Of a stretch of 28,027 nt of DNA, positions 5,962 to 13,047 are shown in pieces. The stretch lies in the IMG/VR virus record IMGVR_UViG_3300038701_001567, positions 1 to 28,027 of that record; one strand, written 5' to 3'. How positions within the stretch are numbered: the stretch's first letter is position 1; each line of letters starts with the position of its first letter. This DNA comes from a virus. The notes below the pieces were generated by a model. The model was not told where the DNA came from. It searched no databases and saw only the letters and a list, made by a program, of their open reading frames with translations. A program made the translations under genes and the position numbers.

Positions 5962-6155
5962 GACCCGCCCTCACTTGTGTTACCGCCCATATCATCCAGA
6001 CCGGCATAAAACTTAGTCAGCACCATTGCCGCAAAAACTGCATCACGATCGCGGCCAATCCCCTTTCCCAAAACCCGCAATGCCGTTTCGTCCTCGTACA
6101 ACTCGCCTGTTATCTGGCTTGCCGCCCCAAAAATCTCTTTTGCACTTACAGCCAT
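5958..6155 (-). CDS. small helical protein (65 aa)
   Basis: The ATG at 6155 overlaps the stop of the Acb2-like gene (TGATG) and follows GAGGGTGAG. The product begins MAVSAKEIFGAASQITGELY and ends TSEGGS. The central segment (GIGRDRDAVFAAMVLTKFYAGLDD) is helical and amphipathic. No family is recognised. The last codons form the GAGGGCGGG ribosome site of the following gene, a variant of the usual EGE junction. It sits directly beside a candidate counter-defence gene, which is the only hint about its role. Confidence 0.6.
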   Translation of the reverse strand: MAVSAKEIFGAASQITGELYEDETALRVLGKGIGRDRDAVFAAMVLTKFYAGLDDMGGNTSEGGS

Positions 6156-6322
6156 CACTCACCCTCGTTAATTGGAGGGATGGCGCGCCGCGCCCACATC
6201 ATCGCCTCATCAAGTTTTGTTTGCGCAAGCGCCCGCTCGCGCGACGGAGGCAGCAACTCAAGCGCTTCCATCGCATCTGCAATTTGTTCTTGGACCACAT
6301 GTCCAGCCGTCAAATCAGTCAT
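6155..6322 (-). CDS. putative Acb2/Tad1-like hairpin protein (55 aa), candidate anti-CBASS sponge
   Basis: The short product begins MTDLTAGHVVQEQIADAMEA and contains PPSRERALAQTKLDEAMMWA followed by RRAI. The pattern P-x-S-R-E-x-A-L-A-x-T-K-L-x-E-A-x-M-W-A-x-x-A-I is, as I recall, the hallmark of the Acb2/Tad1 hairpin family. Characterised members oligomerise and sequester cyclic oligonucleotide or cyclic ADP-ribose signals of CBASS and Thoeris defence. Residues about 8-24 and 27-48 form the two helices of the hairpin. It lacks the longer N-terminal helix of well-studied Acb2, so it is a minimal version and ligand binding is unproven. The start follows GAGGGTGTATG; the end is NEGE with TGATG overlap. 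Family call moderately confident, function inferred. Confidence 0.6.
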   Translation of the reverse strand: MTDLTAGHVVQEQIADAMEALELLPPSRERALAQTKLDEAMMWARRAIPPINEGE

Positions 6323-6531
6323 CATACACCCTCGCTTTTGTGCACCGTGGCGAGCACTATAAGTGCCTCTCCGATCACCCGCAGCAACTCACGCTGCAAT
6401 GAAAGCGAAAGATCCAGCTTGTCGCCCTCGCTCAAATCATCTTCGATGTAATCCCCGATCACCCGAGATATTTCGGACTCCCAAGCGGCCAAATGCCACG
6501 GACTTATGGCCTCATCAAGCTTGATCGGCAT
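6322..6531 (-). CDS. small acidic helical protein (69 aa)
   Basis: The second of two adjacent ATGs (6531) is preferred because GGAGGG lies seven bases upstream and the ATG forms TGATG with the recombinase stop. The product begins MPIKLDEAISPWHLAAWESE, is strongly acidic in the middle (DYIEDDLSEGDKLD) and ends in a hydrophobic helix (LLRVIGEALIVLATVHKSEGV). The final codons GAG GGT GTA supply the ribosome site of the Acb2-like gene. No family recognised. An acidic DNA-mimic role is conceivable but not supported beyond charge. Confidence 0.6.
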   Translation of the reverse strand: MPIKLDEAISPWHLAAWESEISRVIGDYIEDDLSEGDKLDLSLSLQRELLRVIGEALIVLATVHKSEGV

Positions 6532-7220
6532 CATTCACCCTCCAATTGATCATCATCAACAGCCGACACAGCCAGGCCAGGAAAACCCTTTCGCGCCCAA
6601 CGCCGCACCGTTTCAGCGCTGGTGATAGGCTGCGCATTCTTGTCAGCATTGTTTAAGCGCACGCGCAGATCCTCTGCCTTTATCGCCAAATCACCGTCCT
6701 CATCTCGCAACTTTCCACCCCGCTCAAGACGCCGCAAAAGCCCAATACGTTTAGGGAAATCCAATATCTTATTCGGCTGCCCAAACTTCTTTCCACGCTT
6801 GCGCGCCTCCATAAGCCCTGCCTTAGTGCGCTCAGAAATCATGCTGCGCTCCAACTCGGCAAATACCAAAGCCATTTGCAGCATTGCCTTTCCCATTGGC
6901 GTGGACGTGTCGAAACTTTCTGTTATCGAAACAAAATTGATCCCGTCGCTTTCGATTTGCTCCAACACATCCAAGACGCCCCGCAGCGTCCGCCCCAAGC
7001 GGTCCAATTTCCAGACCACAAGGGTGTCGTGCGGGCGGATCGATCGCAGCAAATAAGACAACTGCTTGCGCTTCATGGACCCGCCGGAAGCGTGTTCTTC
7101 GTAAATCCAATCCGGATCCACACCATGGCGGATCAGCGCAGCGCGCTGCAAAGACAAATCCTGATCGTCGGTTGAAACGCGGGCATAGCCGTACAGACGG
7201 CGCAAAGGCTCTTTGGTCAT
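6531..7220 (-). CDS. serine recombinase (resolvase/invertase family)
   Basis: The 229-residue product has the N-terminal resolvase domain: YARVSTDDQDLSLQR with nucleophile Ser16, then LVVWKLDRLGRTLRGVLDVL, the ITESFDTSTPMGKAMLQMAL motif and the ELERSMISERTKAGL helix E region. The C-terminal domain ends in a helix-turn-helix-like ITSAETVRRWARKGFPGLA (about residues 197-216). It is about 40 residues longer than small resolvases such as the Tn3 type. It would cut and rejoin DNA at paired short sites, as invertase, resolvase or autoregulator. It heads the leftward small-gene operon, next to a control region with dyads. Its last codons encode LEGE and overlap the next gene. The phage also has a tyrosine integrase, so this is a second recombinase. 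Confidence 0.9.
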   Translation of the reverse strand: MTKEPLRRLYGYARVSTDDQDLSLQRAALIRHGVDPDWIYEEHASGGSMKRKQLSYLLRSIRPHDTLVVWKLDRLGRTLRGVLDVLEQIESDGINFVSITESFDTSTPMGKAMLQMALVFAELERSMISERTKAGLMEARKRGKKFGQPNKILDFPKRIGLLRRLERGGKLRDEDGDLAIKAEDLRVRLNNADKNAQPITSAETVRRWARKGFPGLAVSAVDDDQLEGE

Positions 7221-7386
7221 TCAGCCGTGACACCACGGCGCCGGACTTTTGTCGAGTCTTGTGTGCATCGATCATGTTTCATGCATACAGCGCTCGCCCG
7301 ACTAAAGTAAAGTCTTGTGTTGCATTCATCGCACAACTAAAGTCGCATCTATTGTGCAAAACGCACTCACACAGAAAGGACGGGGA
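7221..7386. promoter_or_regulatory. divergent control region with dyads and direct repeat
   Basis: Between the leftward recombinase and the rightward small gene lie: the direct repeat AGTCTTGTGT(T)GCAT (7255-7268 and 7311-7325); a 27-bp dyad GCACAA-15-TTGTGC (7331-7357); a dyad TGCAT-12-ATGCA (7264-7285); and a short dyad GACT-7-AGTC (7300-7314). A candidate rightward promoter is TTGTGT (7315-7320), 17 bp, TAAAGT (7338-7343); it overlaps the 27-bp dyad, so a bound protein would block it. Serine recombinase sites are typically 26-28 bp imperfect dyads, so a recombination-site role is possible; a repressor operator is equally possible. Roles are inferred. Confidence 0.5.
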
Positions 7387-7614
7387 ATGTTTTCAAAAAG
7401 TAGCTTTGGCGGACTGCAAGTATTTGTGTCAGCCCATGCCGTACAAACTCGGCCCATATTTCCCGACAAAAAACCAACTAAGCGGCGGCGGCGGCGGGTA
7501 ATTGGCAAGTTTGGGGGCTGGACGAAAGACTTTCCCGCCGCATTTCAGGCAGGTCCAGCTCTCTACGTCCACCCCAAAATCTACGCCGAACTAAAGCGCA
7601 ACCAGCACGCTTAA
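7387..7614 (+). CDS. small basic phage protein (75 aa)
   Basis: ATG 7387 follows AAGGA with six-base spacing. The product begins MFSKSSFGGLQVFVSAHAVQ, continues with TRPIFPDKKPTKRRRRRVIG (a strongly basic patch from the middle on) and ends KFGGWTKDFPAAFQAGPALY then HPKIYAELKRNQHA. The GGWTKDFPAAF...VHPKIYAEL pattern resembles small, mostly uncharacterised phage or integrative-element proteins carrying a 'HPAIYAEL'-type ending. The Arg run is coded by a perfect CGG repeat (GGCGGCGGCGGCGG), a possible slippage site. It is the only + strand gene right of attP within the window, read away from the recombinase. Confidence 0.6.
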   Translation: MFSKSSFGGLQVFVSAHAVQTRPIFPDKKPTKRRRRRVIGKFGGWTKDFPAAFQAGPALYVHPKIYAELKRNQHA

Positions 7615-7638
7615 CCCAAACAACATAAAGGACCGGAC

Positions 7639-7857
7639 TTAAGCGCACGCGCGCTGGAAATCCCCTAACAGATCGGCCCCTGTCTCAACAGACTTTGGGC
7701 CGCCATCTTCCAGCAAGGCCCCAGCATGCGCGGCGCGGCCTTGCGCCGACGCTTCACAGATCGCCGCAGTCCGCGCCGTCTCGGCCGGCGGCAAGCGCAT
7801 GCAAGATGCACCGATTCCGAGCATCAGAAAAACCGCCACTCTCACGGTCAAATTCAT
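7639..7857 (-). CDS. Rz1-like outer-membrane spanin subunit
   Basis: The 72-residue product begins MNLTVRVAVFLMLGIGASCM, a signal-type hydrophobic segment ending in Cys19, followed by a short mature region. The lipobox is imperfect (GASC, without the usual Leu at -3), so lipid attachment is likely but not certain. The gene overlaps the i-spanin gene in another frame (7754-7857), the arrangement of Rz/Rz1 pairs that fuse inner and outer membranes at lysis. ATG 7857 is chosen because the upstream in-frame part is an unrelated extension inside the i-spanin gene. This is the last gene of the leftward late operon. Confidence 0.64.
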   Translation of the reverse strand: MNLTVRVAVFLMLGIGASCMRLPPAETARTAAICEASAQGRAAHAGALLEDGGPKSVETGADLLGDFQRACA

Positions 7858-8005
7858 TGCGCACCCTTTCTTTTTCGGCGGTGTCAGACCTCGCCTGATC
7901 AACCCTGACGGCGGCAGCGCCAGCATCACGCGCGGATCGATCGAACAACCACAGACCCGCCAGGATCACCACCAGCGCGGCCACGCCCACGGCCAGGCGC
8001 GTCAC
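7754..8005 (-). CDS. Rz-like inner-membrane spanin subunit
   Basis: The 83-residue product begins with GTG 8005 that overlaps the endolysin stop (GTGA). An N-terminal membrane helix (LAVGVAALVVILAGLWLF, about residues 4-21) is followed by a charged helical periplasmic region (DQARSDTAEKERVRNEF). That is the topology of i-spanins, which form a periplasmic coiled coil with an outer-membrane lipoprotein. The overlapping 72-residue gene is the expected partner. The protein is shorter than lambda Rz but similar to alphaproteobacterial versions. Assignment rests on position, topology and overlap rather than sequence identity. Confidence 0.68.
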   Translation of the reverse strand: MTRLAVGVAALVVILAGLWLFDRSARDAGAAAVRVDQARSDTAEKERVRNEFDRESGGFSDARNRCILHALAAGRDGADCGDL

Positions 8006-8691
8006 GTCACGCCCTTAAGACACAATGCGCGCTCATCAGCCCGGCGGCGCACAAGCCCACGCACAACGCGCCCCCCCGCCCGATTCCACCAGGTCAGCGC
8101 CTCACAAGCGCCCGCAATGTTGCCAGCATTCAAGCGGCGCGTTGCTGTGCTTTTGCCCGCGCCTGCAATCCCAACATTGAAAGCCAAAGACGTAAAAGCC
8201 GCGTCCCGCTCTGGCGTCAGCCGTGTTTCCAACGTCGCTTGCGAAAAATACCGATGCAGGCCCTCGCGATACTCTTTCAGCTCAGCCGCAAGCAACGCTT
8301 CGCATTCGGCGTCGGTCTTGACCTGCCCCGGACCTGCGGTGCGCGTATGCCCGTAACAGATCGTCCAGACACCCACGATGTCCTGATAAGAAGCGTTGCG
8401 TTTTCCTTCCCACTTGGCCACCAACGGCACGGCCACGGCCATGAATGCCGCCAAGCTCACAGCCCCGCCGCATTTCAGGGTGGTGCGATCAATGCCTTGA
8501 TCCAGCAACCGCCCGACAATGCCAAGCATCAGGAAAGCTATGCCAAAGAGCCACCAGACGCGCGGGCTGGTGTCGATGCTCCAGAGAACATAGATCATTT
8601 CAGGGGTCACGATTGCGCCGACTCCGAGGTAATTGGCCCACATGGACCACGCATTAAGCGACACGGATTTCCAGTTTTCGATAAGTCTCAT
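8002..8691 (-). CDS. holin-like membrane domain fused to GH24 endolysin (SAR-type)
   Basis: The 229-residue product joins two lysis parts. Residues 1-67 (MRLIENWKSVSLNAWSMWAN...) hold two hydrophobic segments and match the layout of phage holin-like DUF7940 proteins. Residues about 74-92 (GGAVSLAAFMAVAVPLVA) form a weakly hydrophobic signal-arrest-release helix leading into the lysozyme. The T4-lysozyme-type catalytic triad is present with correct spacing: Glu95, Asp104, Thr110 in the KWEG...YQDIVGVWTICYGHT region. Start ATG 8691 overlaps the upstream stop (ATGA); the earlier in-frame codons are unrelated. Together with the following spanin pair it forms a complete lysis set. The lysozyme call is firm; the holin role of the N-terminal domain is inferred. 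Confidence 0.88.
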   Translation of the reverse strand: MRLIENWKSVSLNAWSMWANYLGVGAIVTPEMIYVLWSIDTSPRVWWLFGIAFLMLGIVGRLLDQGIDRTTLKCGGAVSLAAFMAVAVPLVAKWEGKRNASYQDIVGVWTICYGHTRTAGPGQVKTDAECEALLAAELKEYREGLHRYFSQATLETRLTPERDAAFTSLAFNVGIAGAGKSTATRRLNAGNIAGACEALTWWNRAGGRVVRGLVRRRADERALCLKGVT

Positions 8692-9290
8692 CTTGGGGCC
8701 TCTGTTACGGTTAGGGGGATCCACGGAGTCCAGCGCGGAATGGGCTCGCGCATACCGGGGCAATGCGGGTAAACCACGCGCACCCGAAATTCATGGCGGC
8801 CCGGCTGGATGAACTGAGGGATTTTCAGGGGCACAGCAAACGTGCGCGGTGCGCGGCTCAATTCCACCGGGCTGAAATCAACATACTCGATTTGAATTGA
8901 CTGGCCGTCCTGCGTGCGAAGAAATGGCGCAGTATCAATTGGCTTACCGCACGTCTCGCCATACCGCGTGCGCGACCCATTTAGCGCAACGATACATTCC
9001 GCAGCCGTGCAATCAGCCACCTGCCCCGACGCGCTTACATTCCAATCAACGACCGGCGGCGGCGGCATGTGGACTTCAATAAACTCCAACCGCTCAAGCA
9101 CCGCCGAAACGCCCGTGAAGTCCTGCGACCAGGACTTTAGCCCCGGTCCGAGATATTGGGTATACGCCGCACCAATAATCGCACCAGCCACCGCCAGAAA
9201 TCCGGAGACTTTTGTGATGCGATCCATTAGATCAAGCGCGGCCTTGCCACGCGTCTTTGGCTGGCCAGCGGCCACGTCTTCGCTTGTCAT
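8688..9290 (-). CDS. single-pass membrane protein of the lysis/tail border
   Basis: The 200-residue product has a polar cytoplasmic start (about 25 residues), one membrane helix FLAVAGAIIGAAYTQYL (about 31-47), and a periplasmic domain with four Cys residues that could form disulphides (VADCTAAECIV and CGKP) and beta-rich sequence ending PWIPLTVTEAPR. No family is recognised. Its stop overlaps the endolysin fusion start, so the two are translated together. It could anchor or regulate lysis, or alter the envelope during infection. The 73-bp gap before the next gene (9291-9363) shows no clear terminator or promoter; AAGG upstream of ATG 9290 is a weak ribosome site. Confidence 0.62.
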   Translation of the reverse strand: MTSEDVAAGQPKTRGKAALDLMDRITKVSGFLAVAGAIIGAAYTQYLGPGLKSWSQDFTGVSAVLERLEFIEVHMPPPPVVDWNVSASGQVADCTAAECIVALNGSRTRYGETCGKPIDTAPFLRTQDGQSIQIEYVDFSPVELSRAPRTFAVPLKIPQFIQPGRHEFRVRVVYPHCPGMREPIPRWTPWIPLTVTEAPR

Positions 9291-9363
9291 TTTAAGGGAC
9301 CTTTTAGTGTGGCGTGCCCTTCTCAGCCTCTGCGGCGTATTGATAGGGCCTCGAAACTCTACG

Positions 9364-9780
9364 TCACGGCAGATCTACATCTGGCGCACTCAGCCCAGCC
9401 GCGTCAAAGACACGATGCGCAAAGCCGTGTGGCTCCGTCGACGCCCCGACGACGACCAGCAGGTCTGACTGATTGGCCTGAGGCACCGTCTCGCCGGGAT
9501 AGACCATTCTCAGGGCCTGCCATGCGCGGGTTGACCCCGCTAGATTCACGTCGTTCCCCTTGTCCCAATCTGGCCGCGTTGGCTTTGCGTCCAGCCCAGA
9601 CAAAAAGGCCTGTGTCGTTGAAAATGCGGCGACGAAGTAGCTATCCCCGTCGCCGTCAACTCTAGTGGCAGTGAGGCCCGCCATTTGGGCGGTATCTCCT
9701 GCTAAGATGCACGACAAATGCCGCGCATCGTTTGGCATCGTACCCGCGTCAGGCACGATGATTGCAAGTGGTAGGGTCAC
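9364..9780 (-). CDS. hypothetical protein coupled to the large tail fibre (138 aa)
   Basis: The product begins MTLPLAIIVPDAGTMPNDAR and shows no known motif. Position directly downstream of the 1082-residue fibre, with an ATGA overlap, suggests a fibre assembly factor or fibre-associated protein; many phages place small fibre chaperones there. The sequence is mixed and soluble-looking with no membrane segment. The ending LSAPDVDLP is acidic. Identification by context only. Confidence 0.5.
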   Translation of the reverse strand: MTLPLAIIVPDAGTMPNDARHLSCILAGDTAQMAGLTATRVDGDGDSYFVAAFSTTQAFLSGLDAKPTRPDWDKGNDVNLAGSTRAWQALRMVYPGETVPQANQSDLLVVVGASTEPHGFAHRVFDAAGLSAPDVDLP

Positions 9781-12700
9781 GTCAGTCCCTCCATTACCCA
9801 GGATTCAACGTCAGCCAGCTCACCCGCTGTCAGGTCGCGATCTATGACAAGGATGCGGGGGCCAACCTCGCCGCCTAGCCGCCACCCTGCGTAGCCGGAA
9901 AAGAACAGATTTGTCCAAGCCGATACGTCCGCATTTTGAATCCGCACAGAATGCCAAGCATCATCGCACAGCGTTGCATGCAGTCCGTCGCGAGTGACGG
10001 TTGATTGGTCGATAAAGGCATTATCGACATACAAGTCGGCAGCGCCCATTCCACTTGCGGCGCACGTAGACCCGGTAGAACCATCATGCGCGGGGTGACT
10101 GTGCTGCGAGCCGGTCCCGCCCGACAGCAGCAAAACTTGACTGTCAGCGGACTTGATCGCCATAACAATTGTCATGTCCGACCCGAGGCCCGAGGACATC
10201 AACGTCAGATTGTCGTCGGTGCCGTCAAAGTCTAGCGAGCCGTCAGCCGTCAGGTCAGGCCGCTCGGCAACGACGGCCTGAGTGACGTGATTGCCATTGC
10301 CGCTTAGATCGTTAACCCGCGCGACACTGTCGCCGGTTGTCGCTGCCGTTGTCCCGCCGGTGTCCGTAAACGAGTTTGCCGTGTCGAGTGCAACGCCCTC
10401 CTCGCCGCCAGAAAACAGCGTTGCCGGGTCAAAGACACTTGAGGCCCCGGCAAAATGCGCCTGCAAAGCCTCAACAGTCGCGTCCATCGCCGCAATCTCC
10501 GCAGGCGTCAACGCCTCATCAGCGGCAAAAAAGCCAGCAATACTTGCGTCAGAATAAACACCGCCCGTATTTCCCAGAATCATCTGAGTGTCCGCAGGCG
10601 TCACAGACGCATCAGTTTCGCTATCCAGCTCGGCCCCGTTATAATCGTAAATTTTGACCAGACTTGCGCCCTCGCGCTGACCAACACGCAAACCGACATG
10701 CGCAACAGAAACGCCCGTGGCCGTTGTGTTTGACGTCTGGTGCACCTTGGCGCGCGTGGCGCCGCCGGTGTTGTTGCGCATAAACATGTGATCATTCGGC
10801 AGGCTTGTCAGCTCGCCTTGCGTGCCTGACGCATACGCGCTGTACCACAAACCAAATGCGCAGTCATTTTGCGGCATATCCGTTGACGGGTTGACCTGCA
10901 AATCCATTCCGCCGTTTGAAGACGCTTGCCCAGCCCAACCGGTGCCAGCACTCCAAACCCACGCGTTGATTGGATCAGGGGATGCATCCACCATGCTGAC
11001 CGACTGCCCCACAAGATCCAAGCTGGACGCCGTTGCGTCCCCCAGGCTTGCATACATGCGGAAGATCTTTGGCCACCAGGTACTGGCCTTGGCCGCGACG
11101 TAAAACGCATCCAAGGCGTCCGCGTCCGCACCCGAGATTGTGCCACCCCCGTTGGTTGTCACCTGCGCAATAAACGCATCCGTTTCAGCCTCATAGCTTG
11201 GCGCGCTGGCAAACGTGGTGACGGTCCATGTGTCCGACACGCCGCCAATCGTCAAAACCACGTCCGTGCCCGTCGAATTTGACGCGCTGGCCGTCTGGCG
11301 CACTTGGATTTTCTGATATTTGTCAACAAAGCCCGCTGCGCTTGTCCAATCCGTCACAACCGCGTCACTGTCCAGACTGTTCAAAGTCCGATACTCACCG
11401 CCGGTGATTGACACAGCCGCCTGCCGCTCAAGACCTGCGATCAAGACGGCCTCAGAGAGCACCACCGCAGACGGCGTGGCCTCGGTCACATCCGCAAACG
11501 CAAACGCATCCGGCACCGCGTCCAAGATGCTGCCATATGTGGCGTCATACGTCCCGTCATAGGCCTCATAACACCGCAAGCCCTTGCCTTCCGTCCACGG
11601 CTCTACCGGGTGGATGCTATCAAAATTGCTTTCGATAAAGTCAGTGTCCACCGCTGTGGCGTTGCCATCGCCAACCACACCCGCAAGCGTGGCCTCGCGC
11701 ACCTGCCAGGCGCGCAGGAATCCGGCGCTGTTTGTTGTGACCGAAGCCCCCTCATATCCAAGCGGGCGGATCCGCTCCGCAACAAAAAGACCCGTTGAAA
11801 CCCGTGATCGATACGCCGCAAGGAACGCGCTAAAATTGCTCGCGTAATTGTCGGACTTTGTTTCATCATTGGCGTCAGCCTCGCCCTGATTCCACAGCGT
11901 GACCTCTTCGCCAAAGCCCGCAGCCACCAGCGCGCGCGCGCGCGTCATCTTAGCTTCCAGATGCTCGAAATTGTCATTGCTTGTGGCCGGGTTCCAAGCC
12001 GTCGCCAAGTCCTGCCCGTTCTGGCTTTCCTTGACAATGTAGACATCCCGCATATCGCCCGCTTGGCGCATCTGATAGATAAATTCCGCCTCAGACCCCC
12101 AAGCCGTGCCGGTGTTGTCCGGGTCAGCATTCGACGTGATGTCGTAATTTTCAAACGTACCGGCGGCGATATTTTCCAGCGTTGTGCCGCCTGTGCCCCG
12201 CTCAAAAATCGTCACACCTGAAAACGGCGTGCCCGTGGTGTATTTCGCGGCCGGCGTGGCGGAACTGTTCCCGGCTGTCCGGCTGTTTGATTGACCCGCA
12301 ACAATGAGCAAAAGAGCCGCTGACGTGGTCAGCGCTGGCACAGACACCTGCGACCCCGCCCGCACACCAACCGGTGTCAGCGATGCAAAGCCCGCCGCGC
12401 TCAGCACGGGCACAGACACCTGCGATCCCGCTTGCACACCAACCGGCGCCAGCGATGCAAAGCCCGCCGCGCTCAGCGCAGGCACAGAAACTTGCGATCC
12501 GGATCGCACACCAACCGGCGTCAGCGTCCATTCATTTGACGCAAAGACCAAGGCAGGCACAGACACCTGCGGCGCGGCACGCACACCAACAGGCACCAGA
12601 CCCAAGGCGGCTTCCGGCGTATATCCGCCCGTCTCATAGACACGCAACAGGCCGCCGCGCTCATAGGTCCGCCCGTATTGGGTGACCACTGTGACAGCCA

Positions 12701-13025
12701 CGCGGTACGATTGGCCGCCGACACCGCCCGCCAGCCAAACAAACGCCACGCCACCCGCATAGCCGGATTTGACTTGCGTCAAACCGACTGGCGTGTGCCA
12801 GACCACAGACGCCAACGCGTCACCGTCAACGCCCAATGCTTGCGAAAAATCAATGCCGACATCCAGGACGTCTTGCGGATCCTTGATCGGCCACGTGCTT
12901 TCCGGCGCAAGCGCAGCATCAAGCACAATCCGGCGCGCCAACGGCGGCGCCAAAGGTGTGAATGCGATAGCGGGCGCAGACACAATTGGCCGGGCCTCAA
13001 GACCCGCAAGCGTCAAATCTGGCAT
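9777..13025 (-). CDS. tail fibre with SASA-type esterase and two lectin-like domains
   Basis: This 1082-residue protein is modular. Residues about 30-131 (ARRIVLDAALAPESTWPIKD...) look like the Ig-like fibre attachment domain of phages. Residues about 143-232 are four tandem copies of a roughly 24-residue unit (L-x-PVGVRAGSQVSVPALS). Residues about 240-490 match a sialate O-acetylesterase/SGNH fold: GQSNS with nucleophile Ser246, WNQGEAD (378-384), and DSIHP with Asp469/His472. Further regions resemble concanavalin A/laminin G lectin domains, one around 650-860 and a second near 900-1070 (VNDLSGNGNHV). It would bind and de-acetylate host surface polysaccharide. The ribosome site AAGGAAAAG is good. 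The product should be displayed at the tail tip. Confidence 0.8.
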   Translation of the reverse strand: MPDLTLAGLEARPIVSAPAIAFTPLAPPLARRIVLDAALAPESTWPIKDPQDVLDVGIDFSQALGVDGDALASVVWHTPVGLTQVKSGYAGGVAFVWLAGGVGGQSYRVAVTVVTQYGRTYERGGLLRVYETGGYTPEAALGLVPVGVRAAPQVSVPALVFASNEWTLTPVGVRSGSQVSVPALSAAGFASLAPVGVQAGSQVSVPVLSAAGFASLTPVGVRAGSQVSVPALTTSAALLLIVAGQSNSRTAGNSSATPAAKYTTGTPFSGVTIFERGTGGTTLENIAAGTFENYDITSNADPDNTGTAWGSEAEFIYQMRQAGDMRDVYIVKESQNGQDLATAWNPATSNDNFEHLEAKMTRARALVAAGFGEEVTLWNQGEADANDETKSDNYASNFSAFLAAYRSRVSTGLFVAERIRPLGYEGASVTTNSAGFLRAWQVREATLAGVVGDGNATAVDTDFIESNFDSIHPVEPWTEGKGLRCYEAYDGTYDATYGSILDAVPDAFAFADVTEATPSAVVLSEAVLIAGLERQAAVSITGGEYRTLNSLDSDAVVTDWTSAAGFVDKYQKIQVRQTASASNSTGTDVVLTIGGVSDTWTVTTFASAPSYEAETDAFIAQVTTNGGGTISGADADALDAFYVAAKASTWWPKIFRMYASLGDATASSLDLVGQSVSMVDASPDPINAWVWSAGTGWAGQASSNGGMDLQVNPSTDMPQNDCAFGLWYSAYASGTQGELTSLPNDHMFMRNNTGGATRAKVHQTSNTTATGVSVAHVGLRVGQREGASLVKIYDYNGAELDSETDASVTPADTQMILGNTGGVYSDASIAGFFAADEALTPAEIAAMDATVEALQAHFAGASSVFDPATLFSGGEEGVALDTANSFTDTGGTTAATTGDSVARVNDLSGNGNHVTQAVVAERPDLTADGSLDFDGTDDNLTLMSSGLGSDMTIVMAIKSADSQVLLLSGGTGSQHSHPAHDGSTGSTCAASGMGAADLYVDNAFIDQSTVTRDGLHATLCDDAWHSVRIQNADVSAWTNLFFSGYAGWRLGGEVGPRILVIDRDLTAGELADVESWVMEGLT
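12337..12600 (-). repeat. tandem 72-bp coding repeats
   Basis: Units beginning GGCACAGACACCTGCG on the + strand occur at 12337, 12409, 12481 and 12556 (spacing 72, 72 and 75 bp). They encode the PVGVR-x-G-x-QVSVPAL unit of the large fibre. Copies two and three also share GCGATGCAAAGCCCGCCGCG, so the array has duplicated recently and could vary in copy number. Confidence 0.72.
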
Positions 13026-13047
13026 TGGCTTTTCCTTCTGACAGCGA

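Noticed and set aside
6832-7275. 147-codon minus-strand frame overlapping the recombinase start
   Set aside because: The recombinase frame has the full catalytic pattern; this one is out of frame with it and lacks motifs.
7172-7501. 109-codon plus-strand frame across the control region
   Set aside because: It spans the divergent promoter region, has no ribosome site and ends in a Gly run from the CGG repeat; the shorter gene at 7387 fits better.
12337-12600. CRISPR-like array
   Set aside because: The repeats are in frame, degenerate and code for a fibre segment; there are no unique spacers.
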